A DNA stretch of 64,000 bases. Origin: Stagnimonas aquatica (lineage in GTDB: Bacteria > Pseudomonadota > Gammaproteobacteria > Nevskiales > Nevskiaceae). A program made the position numbers and the translations under genes. Location: contig NZ_RJVO01000001.1 of assembly GCF_003730135.1 (NCBI RefSeq), positions 248,001-312,000 of the forward strand, in the 5' to 3' direction. Shown here in pieces: positions 12,097-21,056 of this stretch (its first letter is position 1; every line of letters begins with the position of its first letter). The notes beneath the pieces were generated by a model. It was given only the letters and a program-made list of their open reading frames with translations, made no database searches and was not told the origin of the DNA.

Positions 12097-12690
12097 TCAG
12101 AAGTTCAGTCGCGCACCGACCAGATAGGCGTTGGTGCTGTCGCCAAACTCGTAGCCTCCGCTGACGCCGAAGCTGGGCGTGAAGTTGAACACCGCGCCCA
12201 CCAGGCCCGTGGTCTCGCTTTCGTCGAACACCTTGGTGTAGCGCATGCCACCGTTCACTTCCAGCGCCGGGGTCAGCAGCGCGCGGGCGCCGCCTTCAAC
12301 GAAGTAGCCGGTGTCATCCTCGTCACTGAACAGAGTGGATGCCGGACCCTTCGGGGAAATCTTCGCGAAGCTGGCACCACCGCCCACCGTCAGATCCAGG
12401 CGTTCGGCGACCGGGAAGCGGACGCCAAGACCGATGTTGGCCTGATCGGTTTCGGCGTAGGAGCCAGCGACCTTGTCGGTGCTGTAGTGACGGTAGTCGC
12501 CAAACAGATAGACCTGATCGGCGATGCGGCCCGAAGCCTTGCCGTAGTAGCCGTCGGCGTCGCGGTCGTTCTCGTCGCCGTCGCGTTGCGTCGCCTTGGA
12601 ATAGCCGCCTTCCAGGAAGTTGTACGAAAGGCCCTCGGCAGAAACCACCAGCGGCGCCGCCAAAAGACCGACCATGAGTAACTTCTTCAT
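12097..12690 (-). CDS. Outer-membrane beta-barrel protein of unknown function
   Basis: A 197-aa protein with a signal peptide (MKKLLMVGLLAAPLVVSA) followed by alternating amphipathic strands. It ends in ARLNF, with the terminal Phe that marks proteins for BAM-dependent insertion. Strands such as YNFLEGGYSKA and GYFVEGGARALLTP resemble small OmpA/OmpW-like 8-strand barrels. I chose the ATG at 12690, which has AGGAG upstream; the longer frame overlaps the divergent gene. It has no recognised catalytic residues. The role may be structural or in surface exchange; I cannot name a function. Confidence 0.8.
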   Translation of the reverse strand: MKKLLMVGLLAAPLVVSAEGLSYNFLEGGYSKATQRDGDENDRDADGYYGKASGRIADQVYLFGDYRHYSTDKVAGSYAETDQANIGLGVRFPVAERLDLTVGGGASFAKISPKGPASTLFSDEDDTGYFVEGGARALLTPALEVNGGMRYTKVFDESETTGLVGAVFNFTPSFGVSGGYEFGDSTNAYLVGARLNF

Positions 12691-12796
12691 TGCTTTTCTC
12701 CTTGTTCCAGGGAACCACGCGAATCTGGACGCCTGCCTGATGGCACCGTCTGATAACGTGGCTGCATTAGAAATAGTCGAAGCAGCTGAGCCCCGG

Positions 12797-13579
12797 ATGA
12801 ACACCCTGCGCGCCCTGGCCGGCATGGCCCTGCTGAGTTTCCTCGTCAGCCCCGCCCTCGCCCGCGACGCCCACTGGTACGGCCAGGTCGGCGCCTGGGC
12901 CTACGACCTACGTGGCAGCGTCAGCGACGTGTCGCGTCTGGATTTCCAGGACGATCTGGGACTGCGTCCGCAGGACCGTGGCGAGTACCTCCTGGGCTAT
13001 CAGCCGGGCAGCCACGACCCGCGCTGGCTGCCCGGCATGGAGCTCGACTACCTGCGCCTGAATGCCGATGGCGAGCAACAGCTGACCGGCCTGGCGCTAC
13101 CGGCACTCGGCACCCCACCGCTGTTCGGCGAGCTGCCCCTGCTCGAAGGCAACACCGCCCAGACCTCGTCCAGAATCCAGGCCTGGGAGGCAAGACTGGA
13201 CTGGCCCTGGCAGCTCGGCGACCTGCTGCTGGGCGCCGGCCTGCATTTCACCCGGCTCGACGGCCTGATCGTGGTCGCGGACGCCGATACCGGCGCCAGC
13301 AACCGGCAGCCGGTGGACGAGATCTTTCCGAGTCTGAGCCTGAGCGCCAGCTGGCAGCCGCTGGAGACCCTGCGGCTCAGCCTCCGAGGCCACTACGTCC
13401 AGTACCGGCAGGACCGCGCTCAGGGCCTGGAGGCCAGCGCCTATTGGCGACTGTTCGGGCCGATCGGACTGGAGGCGGGCTGGCGCCAGCGCGCCTACAA
13501 GGTCAACAGCGACGACTACCTGATCGACGCCCGTCTGTCCGGCGCGCGCCTGGGCCTGCGCCTGGAGCTGGCACGCTGA
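12797..13579 (+). CDS. TIGR04219-like outer-membrane protein
   Basis: A 260-aa secreted protein with signal peptide MNTLRALAGMALLSFLVSPALA. The mature start WYGQVGAWAYDLRGSVSD and the block LDFQDDLGLRPQDRGEYL resemble the family of barrel proteins annotated TIGR04219 (acidic L.FQDDLGL segment, then WLPGMELDYLRLNADG). The remainder alternates polar and aromatic residues, as expected for barrel strands. It is divergent from the other barrel gene, with about 105 nt between the starts. The ATG at 12797 places the signal peptide at the N-terminus. The family has no established function. Confidence 0.7.
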   Translation: MNTLRALAGMALLSFLVSPALARDAHWYGQVGAWAYDLRGSVSDVSRLDFQDDLGLRPQDRGEYLLGYQPGSHDPRWLPGMELDYLRLNADGEQQLTGLALPALGTPPLFGELPLLEGNTAQTSSRIQAWEARLDWPWQLGDLLLGAGLHFTRLDGLIVVADADTGASNRQPVDEIFPSLSLSASWQPLETLRLSLRGHYVQYRQDRAQGLEASAYWRLFGPIGLEAGWRQRAYKVNSDDYLIDARLSGARLGLRLELAR

Positions 13580-13584
13580 AAACG

Positions 13585-13611
13585 AAAAAGGGCGCCCATG
13601 GCGCCCTTTTT
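13585..13611. terminator. Bidirectional terminator between barrel gene and cytochrome genes
   Basis: AAAAAGGGCGCC and GGCGCCCTTTTT form a 12-bp perfect stem around CAT. It starts 6 nt after the stop at 13579 and also faces the end of the convergent cytochrome operon. Confidence 0.9.
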
Positions 13612-13632
13612 CCACCACGCTGGAGCGTGGTC

Positions 13633-13986
13633 TTACTTGTGCAGCTCGCCATGCACGCTCGGGGTGTACAGCGGCCCCGGCTGCTGGCTGAACCACTGCG
13701 ACAGCTGCTTGATGTCGGCATCGCTGAGATTGGCCGCCTGCGCGCCCATGATCGCGTTCTTGCGCGCACCGGAGCGGTAGTCCTTGAGCGCGTGCTCGAT
13801 GTAGTTGGCGTACTGGCCGGCGATGATCGGGTACATGCCGATGGTGCTGACCCCGGTCTCGCCGTGGCAGGCGGCACAGGTCACGGCTTTCTCCGGCTTC
13901 TCGACCGGAGCGGCCTGCACGGCGGTGGCGCCGACGAGGGCAAGGGCCGCAAACGCGGCGCGGCAGAACTGGTTCATGGCATTCAT
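13633..13986 (-). CDS. Small c-type cytochrome (c553-like)
   Basis: A 117-aa periplasmic monohaem cytochrome. The signal peptide ends near AVQA, CAACH is the haem-attachment site, and the Met ligand is probably in NAIMGAQAANLSDADI. The pattern is that of half of a cytochrome c4. The ATG at 13986 has GAGG 9 nt upstream; two other ATGs lie within 15 nt on either side. It lies 11 nt after the stop of the second cytochrome gene, so the two form an operon. Together they may act like a split c4 that carries electrons to a terminal oxidase; the partner is not in the window. Confidence 0.85.
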   Translation of the reverse strand: MNAMNQFCRAAFAALALVGATAVQAAPVEKPEKAVTCAACHGETGVSTIGMYPIIAGQYANYIEHALKDYRSGARKNAIMGAQAANLSDADIKQLSQWFSQQPGPLYTPSVHGELHK

Positions 13987-13997
13987 CCTGGGCGGCC

Positions 13998-14324
13998 TCA
14001 AGGGTGGGCCGGGGCCTTGGCGAGATAGGCGGCGATGTCTTCGATGTCCTGATCGGACAGCGAGGTCGCCTGCGCGCGCATGGTCGGGTGCGGACGGCTG
14101 CCGGCACGGTATTCCTTCAGCGCGGCAACGATGTACTCCGGGTGCTGACCGCCCAGCCGGGGAACGCGGTAAGTCGGGTAGGCATTGTTGTAGTTGGGAA
14201 TGCCGTGGCAGCCCATGCAGGTGTTGCCCTTCTCGCGGCCGGCTTCCGGGTTGCCGGCGGCGTGGACGGCGGGCAGCGCAAGGGCAGCCACCAAGGCGAG
14301 GACGGCGCGACGCGCGGTCTTCAT
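13998..14324 (-). CDS. Small c-type cytochrome
   Basis: A 108-aa periplasmic monohaem cytochrome with signal peptide MKTARRAVLALVAALALPAVHA. CMGCH binds the haem, and a Met in HPTMRAQATSLSDQDIEDIA is the likely sixth ligand. It is a sequence relative of the downstream cytochrome at 13633-13986: both have an EYIVAALKEYR/NYIEHALKDYR-type helix. The pair therefore arose by duplication or by splitting of a dihaem c4. GGAG lies 8 nt before the ATG at 14324. It is the first gene of the pair and is divergent from ppx. Confidence 0.87.
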   Translation of the reverse strand: MKTARRAVLALVAALALPAVHAAGNPEAGREKGNTCMGCHGIPNYNNAYPTYRVPRLGGQHPEYIVAALKEYRAGSRPHPTMRAQATSLSDQDIEDIAAYLAKAPAHP

Positions 14325-14601
14325 CGTGCGAATCTCCAGAGGATTATTGTGCAGCGGGTGCGCGGTGGGAGGCCCGTCCGCAAGCGGCATATGGTCAGGC
14401 AAAACCGTCTCTGGCGTCAACGAAAGCCATCGCCAGGAAGCCTGCGGACCGGCACAGCCCGGAGGCAGTGCTGCGATATAGTCTGGCCCCGAATCCTCTC
14501 GCCTGCCGAGGCACCATGCATATCCCGGTCACGGGTCTGGCCGCCGCCGTCTGCGGTCCGCTACTCGCCCTGCACGCCTTGCTGCGGCGCGGCCAACGCG
14601 C

Positions 14602-16110
14602 ATGAGGCGGCGGCTGGCCACGGCCCGTGGCGAAGCGGTCGCCGCAGTGGATCTCGGCTCCAACAGTTTCCACATGCTGGTGGCCCGCGAGAACGCCGGG
14701 CAGTTGCAGATCATCGACCGCCTTCGCGAGGCCGTGCGCCTGGCGGCCGGCCTCGACGAGGACCGGCACCTCTCTCCCGAAGCCCAGAGCCGGGCCCTGG
14801 CCTGCCTCACCCGCTTCGGACAGCGGCTGCAGGGCGTGCCTGCCGACCGCGTGCGCGTCGCCGGCACCAACACGCTGCGGCGGATGCGCGATGGCGCCAC
14901 CTTCATCGCCGCCGCCGAAGCCGCGCTCGGACACGAGATCGAGATCATCTCCGGCGTCGAGGAAGCGCGCCTGGTCTACTCCGGCGTCACTCACGGCATG
15001 GGCCGCAGCCGACCGCGACGGCTGGTGGTGGACATCGGCGGCGGCAGCACCGAACTGATCATCGGCAAGGGCGACGAGCCCAAGCTGATGGAGTCGGTGG
15101 CACTCGGCTGCGTGGTGCACAGCCAGCGCCATTTCGCCGACGGCGTGATCAGCCGGGCGCGCTTCCGGCAGGCCCGGCTGGCGGCGCGGGTGGAGCTGGA
15201 ATTTCTGGAGCGCCGCTACCGCGCGGCCGGCTGGGACTGCGCCGTTGGCGCCTCCGGCACCGTGCGCGGCGCCTGGCGGGTGATGATGGCGCAGGGCTGG
15301 GCGGAAGACCGGATCACCCGCGAGGCGCTGGAAAAAACCGTCAATCTCACCATTGCCGCCGGACACGTCTCGGCCATCGACTTCAGCGGCTTGCGCGAGG
15401 ATCGGCGGCCGGTGTTCGCCGGCGGCCTGGCGGTGCTGGCCGGCGTCTTCGACGCGCTGGAAATCGAGGAGATGGAGACCAGCGAGCACGCGCTCCGCGA
15501 GGGCCTGGTCTACGACCTGCTGGGCCGGCTCGAGAACCGCGATGTGCGCGGCGCGGCAGTGGCGGCGATGGCGCGGCGCTACGGCGCCGAGCCCGAACAT
15601 GCGGTCGCCGTCGAGCGCACCGCCCTGAAAGCGCTGACCCAGACCGCCGCCGCCTGGAACCTGCCGAGGGTGCTGTCGGCCACCCTGCTGGGCTGGGCCG
15701 CGCAGCTGCACGAGATCGGCCTGGTGATCGCCCACGACAACTACCATCGGCACGGTGAATACATCCTGCGCAACGGCGATCTGCGCGGCTTCTCGCTAAC
15801 CGATCAACGTCTGCTGGCGGCGCTGGTGCGCCTGCACCGGGGCAAGTTCACCGCCAGCGCCTGGGAGGATCTGCCCAGCGAGTGGCACGAGCCGATCCAG
15901 CGCCTGGCACTGCTGCTGCGCTTGGCGGTGCTGCTGCACCGCTCGCGCACCCCGCGCCTGCAATTGCCGTTCACGCTCACGACCGGCCGCAAAACCCTGG
16001 AAATCGCCTTTCCAGAAGGCTGGCTGTCCAAGCGGCCGCTGACCGAGGCCGATCTGGCGCAGGAGGCCGAGTACCTGGGCGCCGCCGGCATCCGCCTGCG
16101 CTATCGCTAG
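14602..16110 (+). CDS. ppx: Exopolyphosphatase (Ppx/GppA family)
   Basis: A 502-aa ASKHA phosphohydrolase that removes terminal phosphate from polyphosphate, or from pppGpp in GppA enzymes. AVDLGSNSFHMLVAR near residue 16 is the phosphate-1 motif, and VVDIGGGSTELIIG the phosphate-2 motif. The C-terminal helical domain carries the HD-like region AAQLHEIGLVIAHDNYHRHG. It is convergent with ppk, whose stop is 18 nt away, so making and breaking polyphosphate are encoded side by side. Sequence alone does not separate Ppx from GppA; the neighbour favours Ppx. Confidence 0.92.
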   Translation: MRRRLATARGEAVAAVDLGSNSFHMLVARENAGQLQIIDRLREAVRLAAGLDEDRHLSPEAQSRALACLTRFGQRLQGVPADRVRVAGTNTLRRMRDGATFIAAAEAALGHEIEIISGVEEARLVYSGVTHGMGRSRPRRLVVDIGGGSTELIIGKGDEPKLMESVALGCVVHSQRHFADGVISRARFRQARLAARVELEFLERRYRAAGWDCAVGASGTVRGAWRVMMAQGWAEDRITREALEKTVNLTIAAGHVSAIDFSGLREDRRPVFAGGLAVLAGVFDALEIEEMETSEHALREGLVYDLLGRLENRDVRGAAVAAMARRYGAEPEHAVAVERTALKALTQTAAAWNLPRVLSATLLGWAAQLHEIGLVIAHDNYHRHGEYILRNGDLRGFSLTDQRLLAALVRLHRGKFTASAWEDLPSEWHEPIQRLALLLRLAVLLHRSRTPRLQLPFTLTTGRKTLEIAFPEGWLSKRPLTEADLAQEAEYLGAAGIRLRYR

Positions 16111-16128
16111 ACGCGGTTCCGGGCGGCG

Positions 16129-18237
16129 CTATTTCTTGCGCCGGGCGCCGCGCGGCTTGAGCATCTGGTTGACTACCTTGGCCTCTGCCGCCTCGTAACC
16201 GGTCAGGGCTTCCAGCAGGCGCGTCTGCACGCCCTTGCCGCCGCCGCCCAGTCGCTCGTAGCGGCCGTCGGCGCGCAGCTCCCAGCTCTGGGCACGGTCT
16301 TCGGCATAGGCCATGAGCTGCTCGGTGACCTCGGCACGCACCTTCTTGTCGAGCAATGGGAAGGCGATCTCGACCCGGCGGAACAGGTTGCGCTCCATCC
16401 AGTCGGCGCTCGACAGATACACCTCGGGATCGCCGCCGTTCTCGAAGTAGAAGGTGCGGTGGTGTTCCAGGAAGCGGCCGATCACCGAGTGCACCTCGAT
16501 GTGCTCCGACAAGCCCTTCACACCCGGCCGCAGGCTGCACATGCCGCGCACCACCAGCTGGATCTTCACGCCGGCCTGCGAGGCCGCGTACAGGCGGCCG
16601 ATCATTTCCGGCTCCACCAGCGCGTTCATCTTGGCGACGATGCGCGCCGGCTTGCCGGCCTTGGCATGGGTGATCTCGCGCTCGATCTTGGCGTGCATGC
16701 CGCTGGCCATGGTGAACGGCGACTGCAGCAGGCGGTGCATCTTCGCCGCCTTGCCCAGGCTGGTGAGCTGGTGGAAGACGGTGTGCACGTCCTTGCAGAT
16801 TTCCGCGTCGGCGGTCATCAGGCCGTAGTCGGTGTAGAGACGGCTGGTGCGCAGGTGGTAGTTGCCGGTGGCCAGGTGCACGTAGTTGCGCAGCCCGGAT
16901 TCTTCGCGACGGACGATCAGCATCATCTTCGCGTGGGTCTTGTAGCCGACCACGCCGTACACCACGTGGGCGCCGACTTCCTGCAGACGCTCGGCGAGGT
17001 CGATGTTGTCGGCCTCGTCGAAACGCGCGCGCAGCTCCACCACCACCGTCACTTCCTTGCCGTTGCGGGCGGCTTCGACCAGGGCGTCGACCACCGGCGA
17101 CTTCGCGCCGGTGCGGTAGAGCGTCTGCTTGATCGCCAGCACATTGGCGTCCTTGGCGCTCTGGCGCAGCAGCTCCACCACCGGCGTGAAAGCGTCGTAG
17201 GGGTGATGCAGCAGCCGGTCCTTCTCACGGATGGCAGCAAACAGATCGCCCTGGCTCCACTTCGGCAGCTTCTGGGTGAATGGCGGGTATTTGAGGTCCG
17301 GTCGCTCGACCAGATCCGGCACCGCCATCAGCCGCATCAGGTTCACCGGCCCGTTGCAGCGGTAGATGTCGGCCTCGCTCAGCTGCAGCACCTCCATCAG
17401 GTACTGCTGCATGTCGCCCGGACAGTTGTGGGCGATTTCCAGGCGCACGGTGTCACCCCACTGGCGCTGCTCGAGCACGTCTTCCAGCTCTTCGAGCAGA
17501 TCCTCGGCCTCCTGCTCGTCGACCAGCAGATCGGAGTTGCGGGTGACCCGGAACTGGTAGCAGCCGCTGGCTTCCATGCCGGGAAACAGCTCGTCGACGT
17601 AGGCATGGATCACCGAGGACAGGAACACGAAGTCGTCCTTGCCCTCGCTGACTTTCTGAGGAATGCGGATCAGCCTCGGCAGCGCCCGAGGCGCCTGCAC
17701 GATGGCCAGACCGGTATTGCGCCCGAAGGCATCCTTGCCCGACAGCGAGACGATGAAGTTGAGCGACTTGTTGAGGATGCGCGGGAACGGGTGCGCCGGA
17801 TCAAGCCCGATCGGCGACAGCACCGGCAACAGCTCGGTGAGAAAGAAATTGCGCAGCCAGGCATCCACCTCGGCGGTCCAGGCGGCGCGGCGCAGAAAGC
17901 GGATGCCGGCCTGCTCCAGCTCCGGGATCACCACCTCGTTGAAAGCCCGGTACTGCTCCTCGACCAGGGCATGCGCCTCGTCGGAGATCAGCTTGAACAG
18001 CTCGGCCGGCTGCAGACCGTCGGTGGAGCGCTGCTGCACGCCGGTCTTCATCTGCTGCTTGATGCCGGCGACACGAATCTCGAAGAACTCGTCGAGATTG
18101 CTGGAGGCGATGCAGAGAAACTTCAGACGCTCCAGCAGCGGCACGCTGTCGTCCAGGGACTGCGCCAGCACCCGCCGGTTGAACTGCAGCAGGGAAAGTT
18201 CGCGGTTGAGGAACAGCTCGGCGGGTTTCAGGCTCAT
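16129..18237 (-). CDS. ppk1: Polyphosphate kinase 1
   Basis: A 702-aa membrane-associated enzyme that polymerises the gamma phosphate of ATP into polyphosphate. The N-terminal FLNRELSLLQFNRRVLAQS is the classic PPK1 start. The middle contains VVELRARFDEADNI, and the phospho-His region is VHLATGNYHLRTSRLYTDYG, followed by a second phospholipase-D-like half with VRGMCSLRPGVKG. The length is normal. It is convergent with ppx. The upstream gene on the opposite strand encodes the RidA-like lipoprotein. Confidence 0.97.
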   Translation of the reverse strand: MSLKPAELFLNRELSLLQFNRRVLAQSLDDSVPLLERLKFLCIASSNLDEFFEIRVAGIKQQMKTGVQQRSTDGLQPAELFKLISDEAHALVEEQYRAFNEVVIPELEQAGIRFLRRAAWTAEVDAWLRNFFLTELLPVLSPIGLDPAHPFPRILNKSLNFIVSLSGKDAFGRNTGLAIVQAPRALPRLIRIPQKVSEGKDDFVFLSSVIHAYVDELFPGMEASGCYQFRVTRNSDLLVDEQEAEDLLEELEDVLEQRQWGDTVRLEIAHNCPGDMQQYLMEVLQLSEADIYRCNGPVNLMRLMAVPDLVERPDLKYPPFTQKLPKWSQGDLFAAIREKDRLLHHPYDAFTPVVELLRQSAKDANVLAIKQTLYRTGAKSPVVDALVEAARNGKEVTVVVELRARFDEADNIDLAERLQEVGAHVVYGVVGYKTHAKMMLIVRREESGLRNYVHLATGNYHLRTSRLYTDYGLMTADAEICKDVHTVFHQLTSLGKAAKMHRLLQSPFTMASGMHAKIEREITHAKAGKPARIVAKMNALVEPEMIGRLYAASQAGVKIQLVVRGMCSLRPGVKGLSEHIEVHSVIGRFLEHHRTFYFENGGDPEVYLSSADWMERNLFRRVEIAFPLLDKKVRAEVTEQLMAYAEDRAQSWELRADGRYERLGGGGKGVQTRLLEALTGYEAAEAKVVNQMLKPRGARRKK

Positions 18238-18366
18238 GGCGGGCGCGGATGAAGGGGCAACACTGTATCGTGCGGCGACACTGGTGACGAAGCCGTGACA
18301 GCGCTTCCAACCCGGCGCCGAGGTCGCGCATCAGAGGGGCTCACTTTGCCTCCGCAAGAGCCCCCC

Positions 18367-18900
18367 ATGCACCCGAAGCCGTCTTCCCGCCGCCTCCTGC
18401 TTGCCAGCCTGCTGCCCCTCCTCGCCAGCGGCTGCGTGGTGGTGACCGACAACACCCTCAGTGCCAACGGCAGCGGCGGCAAGACCATCGTCATCCCCGC
18501 CGGCCTGGATCGCGCCTACGACGACTACCACTACGCACCGGCGGTGCGGGTCGGCGACACGGTGATCGTCTCCGGCATTCCCGCTGGCGGCGAGGGCAGC
18601 TACGAGGAGCAGGTGCGGCGGATGTTCGAGCGCGCCCGCAAGACCCTGGAAGCGGCCGGGGCCAAGCTCTCCGACGTGGTCGAGATCAACACCTTCCACG
18701 CCCAGGCCAGGGACTCGGCGGCTTTCAACACCGAGTTCGAGCGCTTCCTGAAGGTGCACAAGGAATACTTCCCCGAGGGCTATCCGGCCTGGACCGCCGT
18801 TGGCAACACCACCCTGCTGGCGCCCGGCGCGGTGGTGGAGATGCGCTTGGTGGCGGTGATCGGCGCCGGCCGCTCGCTGCGGGTGAAACGGCCGGACTAA
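18367..18900 (+). CDS. RidA/YjgF-family protein exported as a lipoprotein
   Basis: A 177-aa protein with a lipoprotein signal: a basic start, a hydrophobic stretch and the lipobox LLASGC near residue 19. A single RidA-fold domain follows. Strand and helix order match the family: VRVGDTVIVSGIPA, then EEQVRRMFERARKTLEAAGAKLSDVVEINTF, then APGAVVEMRLVAVI. RidA enzymes are normally cytoplasmic and about 130 aa, so the export signal is unusual. The catalytic Arg of imine deaminases, in the motif P-A-R-x-x-V-x-V, appears as Trp in PAWTAVGN. It is therefore probably not a classical enamine/imine deaminase. The ATG at 18367 directly precedes the signal peptide. Confidence 0.8.
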   Translation: MHPKPSSRRLLLASLLPLLASGCVVVTDNTLSANGSGGKTIVIPAGLDRAYDDYHYAPAVRVGDTVIVSGIPAGGEGSYEEQVRRMFERARKTLEAAGAKLSDVVEINTFHAQARDSAAFNTEFERFLKVHKEYFPEGYPAWTAVGNTTLLAPGAVVEMRLVAVIGAGRSLRVKRPD

Positions 18901-18919
18901 GGCGCCGGGTGCGACCTGC

Positions 18920-19372
18920 TCAGGCCGGCAGCGGCTTGAGCAGGCGCAGGCCGTCGGCGCCGTCGTCGTAATAGCCCGGCAGCACCTTCAGTGGCCGATA
19001 GCCATGCTTTTCGTAGAGGCCGCGTGCGGCGAGGTTGTCGGCGCGCACCTCCAGCGAAACCGCCTGACAGCCCCGCGCCAGCGCCGCCTGTTCCGCAGCC
19101 ACCACCAGGGCCTCGCCAAGTCCCTGACCACGAGCCACCGGCGCCACCACCAGGCTGTAGATCCGCGCCTTGCGGCTGTCGACGCGGCAGAGCAGCAGCA
19201 GGTCGCCGAGCAGCCTGCCGCCGGTCTCGGCGACCAGTACCTCGGCACGCGGCGAGCGGAGAAAGCGCCGCCAGGCTCGTCGGCTCATGCGGTCCGAGGG
19301 GAACAGCGCCTCCAGCGCCAGCAGGGCATCGAGATCCTCGATGCGCCCCCGGCGGATCTGCGGCGCGCTCAC
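18920..19372 (-). CDS. GNAT N-acetyltransferase (RimI-like)
   Basis: A 150-aa GCN5-type acetyltransferase. The acetyl-CoA loop is in VAPVARGQGLGEALV, and AARGLYEKHGYRPLKVLPGYY is the usual C-terminal block, resembling RimI-type protein N-terminal acetyltransferases. The start is GTG, overlapping the stop of the RimK-like gene by 4 nt (GTGA), so the two are translationally coupled. The coupling suggests the acetyltransferase and the ATP-grasp ligase act on the same substrate. The substrate cannot be read from the sequence. Confidence 0.85.
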   Translation of the reverse strand: MSAPQIRRGRIEDLDALLALEALFPSDRMSRRAWRRFLRSPRAEVLVAETGGRLLGDLLLLCRVDSRKARIYSLVVAPVARGQGLGEALVVAAEQAALARGCQAVSLEVRADNLAARGLYEKHGYRPLKVLPGYYDDGADGLRLLKPLPA

Positions 19373-20847
19373 GGCTTGGTCCGGGTCTGGACGTCCAGCC
19401 GCTTCAGGAAGTGCTCCATCACCCGCTTGTAGAGCGTGGCCTTGAGCACCAGATCCTCGACCCCGACATCAATGTTGGGGTTGTCGTTGACCTCGATGAC
19501 CTTCACCAGCTTGCCGAACTGCTTGAGATCGACGCCGTAGAGACCGTCGCCGATCGCCCGCGCCGCCTCCACCGCCACCTTCACCACCTGCGGCGGCGCT
19601 TCCTCGATCGGCAGGGTCTCGTGATTGCCCTCGCTCTTCTTGCCGGCGGCATCGCGCTTGACCACCTGCCAGTGGTCGGTGGCCATGAAGTAGCGGCAGG
19701 CGTAGAGCGGCTGGCCGTCGAGCACGCCGATCCGCCAGTCGTACTCGGTGGGCTCGAAGCTCTGCGCAACGATCAGGTCGCTGCGCTCCAGCAGCTCGCG
19801 GCATTCGCGCTTCAGCTCGGCCTCGCTGCTGACCTTGATGACGCCCTTGGAGAACTGCGAGTCCGGCTGCTTGAGCACGCAGGGGAAGCCCAGCTCGCGG
19901 CCGACATAGCTGACGTTGCCGCGATGGATCAGCAGGGTCTTGGGCTGCGGAATGCGGTGCCGCTCCATCAACTGCGCGAGGTACACCTTGTTGGCGCAGC
20001 GCAGGATCGACTCCGGATCATCGACCACCACCAGACCCTCGCGGGCGGCACGGCGCGCGAAGCGGTAGGTGTGGTGGTTGACCGCCGTGGTCTCGCGGAT
20101 GAACAGGGCGTCGTACTCGGCGACATGGCCGTAGTCGGACTTGTCGAGGAAGTCCACCGAAAAGCCCAGGTCTTCGGCCGCCTTCTCGAAGGCCTTCAGC
20201 GCCTTGGCATTGCTGGGCGGCTCGGTCTCGTGCTCGTTGACCAGGATCGCCAGGTCGTAACGGGTGGAGTCGCGACGCTTGGTCGGCGAACGGCGACGGG
20301 CGAAGTACTCGCGCGCCGCCTCGTACATGAATTCGTGATGGCTGGCCGGCACCTCGCCGAGGGCGACCGCCGACAGTGCCTCCACCTTCCACTCCTCGCC
20401 GCGCCACTCGAACTTGGCCTGCAGCAAGGGCGCCGGAAAGAAGTTGAACAGCGCGCGCGCCAGCCGCTCGTGGCGCTTGGTCGGGCTTTGTCCGAAGTAG
20501 ATGTTGAGGACGTACTCGTTGGACCCGAGGCGCGCCAGGCTCTTGTCGATCAGCTCGTCCAGCTCGTCGTTGAGCACGCTCGGGCTTTCCGCCAGCTTCA
20601 GATCCTGCACGGTGGCGATGTCCGGCAGCGGCTTGTGTCCGCGCGCATGTGCCAGCAGCGAGACGTAATAGCCGGTGGACTGGTAGCTGAAGCTGCGGCA
20701 GAGGTTGTAGACCCGCACGCCGCGTAACCGGGTGAACAGCTCCTGGGTCAGGTAGTTCCAGGCGGTGACCACGTCGACACCCGGGATCGCCAGCGGCCAG
20801 TCGCGGGCGTCGTCAACGATGACGATGCCGGTCACGGCAGGGTGCAA
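19369..20847 (-). CDS. RimK-family ATP-grasp ligase with N-terminal RLAN domain
   Basis: A 492-aa protein in two parts. Residues 1 to about 180 match the RimK-like N-terminal (RLAN) domain; from about 200 on there is an ATP-grasp ligase of the RimK/glutathione-synthetase type. PCVLKQPDSQFSKGVIKV holds the ATP-binding Lys, and GLYGVDLKQFGKLVKVIEVNDNPNID holds the metal-binding acidic residues. Such enzymes join an amino acid to a carboxylate. The predicted start is TTG at 20847; a GTG at 20835 is also possible, and neither has a clear ribosome-binding site. The gene is coupled to the GNAT gene. Whether it modifies a protein, as RimK modifies S6, or a small molecule is open. Confidence 0.85.
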   Translation of the reverse strand: MHPAVTGIVIVDDARDWPLAIPGVDVVTAWNYLTQELFTRLRGVRVYNLCRSFSYQSTGYYVSLLAHARGHKPLPDIATVQDLKLAESPSVLNDELDELIDKSLARLGSNEYVLNIYFGQSPTKRHERLARALFNFFPAPLLQAKFEWRGEEWKVEALSAVALGEVPASHHEFMYEAAREYFARRRSPTKRRDSTRYDLAILVNEHETEPPSNAKALKAFEKAAEDLGFSVDFLDKSDYGHVAEYDALFIRETTAVNHHTYRFARRAAREGLVVVDDPESILRCANKVYLAQLMERHRIPQPKTLLIHRGNVSYVGRELGFPCVLKQPDSQFSKGVIKVSSEAELKRECRELLERSDLIVAQSFEPTEYDWRIGVLDGQPLYACRYFMATDHWQVVKRDAAGKKSEGNHETLPIEEAPPQVVKVAVEAARAIGDGLYGVDLKQFGKLVKVIEVNDNPNIDVGVEDLVLKATLYKRVMEHFLKRLDVQTRTKP

Positions 20848-21056
20848 CGCGGTTGCGGCCGACCTGCTCGCGCCGGAGCAGGCAGGGGGTCGTCAGACTC
20901 TTGGGGCATTGCGCAATGCGTGGGCGGAGCGATTCGGAATGGCTTTCTGGAACCCGCGAGCGATGCTAGCACGCGCCAAGCTTGCCCGGCGCAGGCGACT
21001 GCCCGATCATGCCCGACCTAGAAAAATCAACGAGTCAGTCACCGGATGCCACCGAG

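Noticed and set aside
13633-14324. The two cytochromes as a single dihaem c4 broken by a frameshift
   Set aside because: Each gene has its own signal peptide, start codon and upstream ribosome-binding region.
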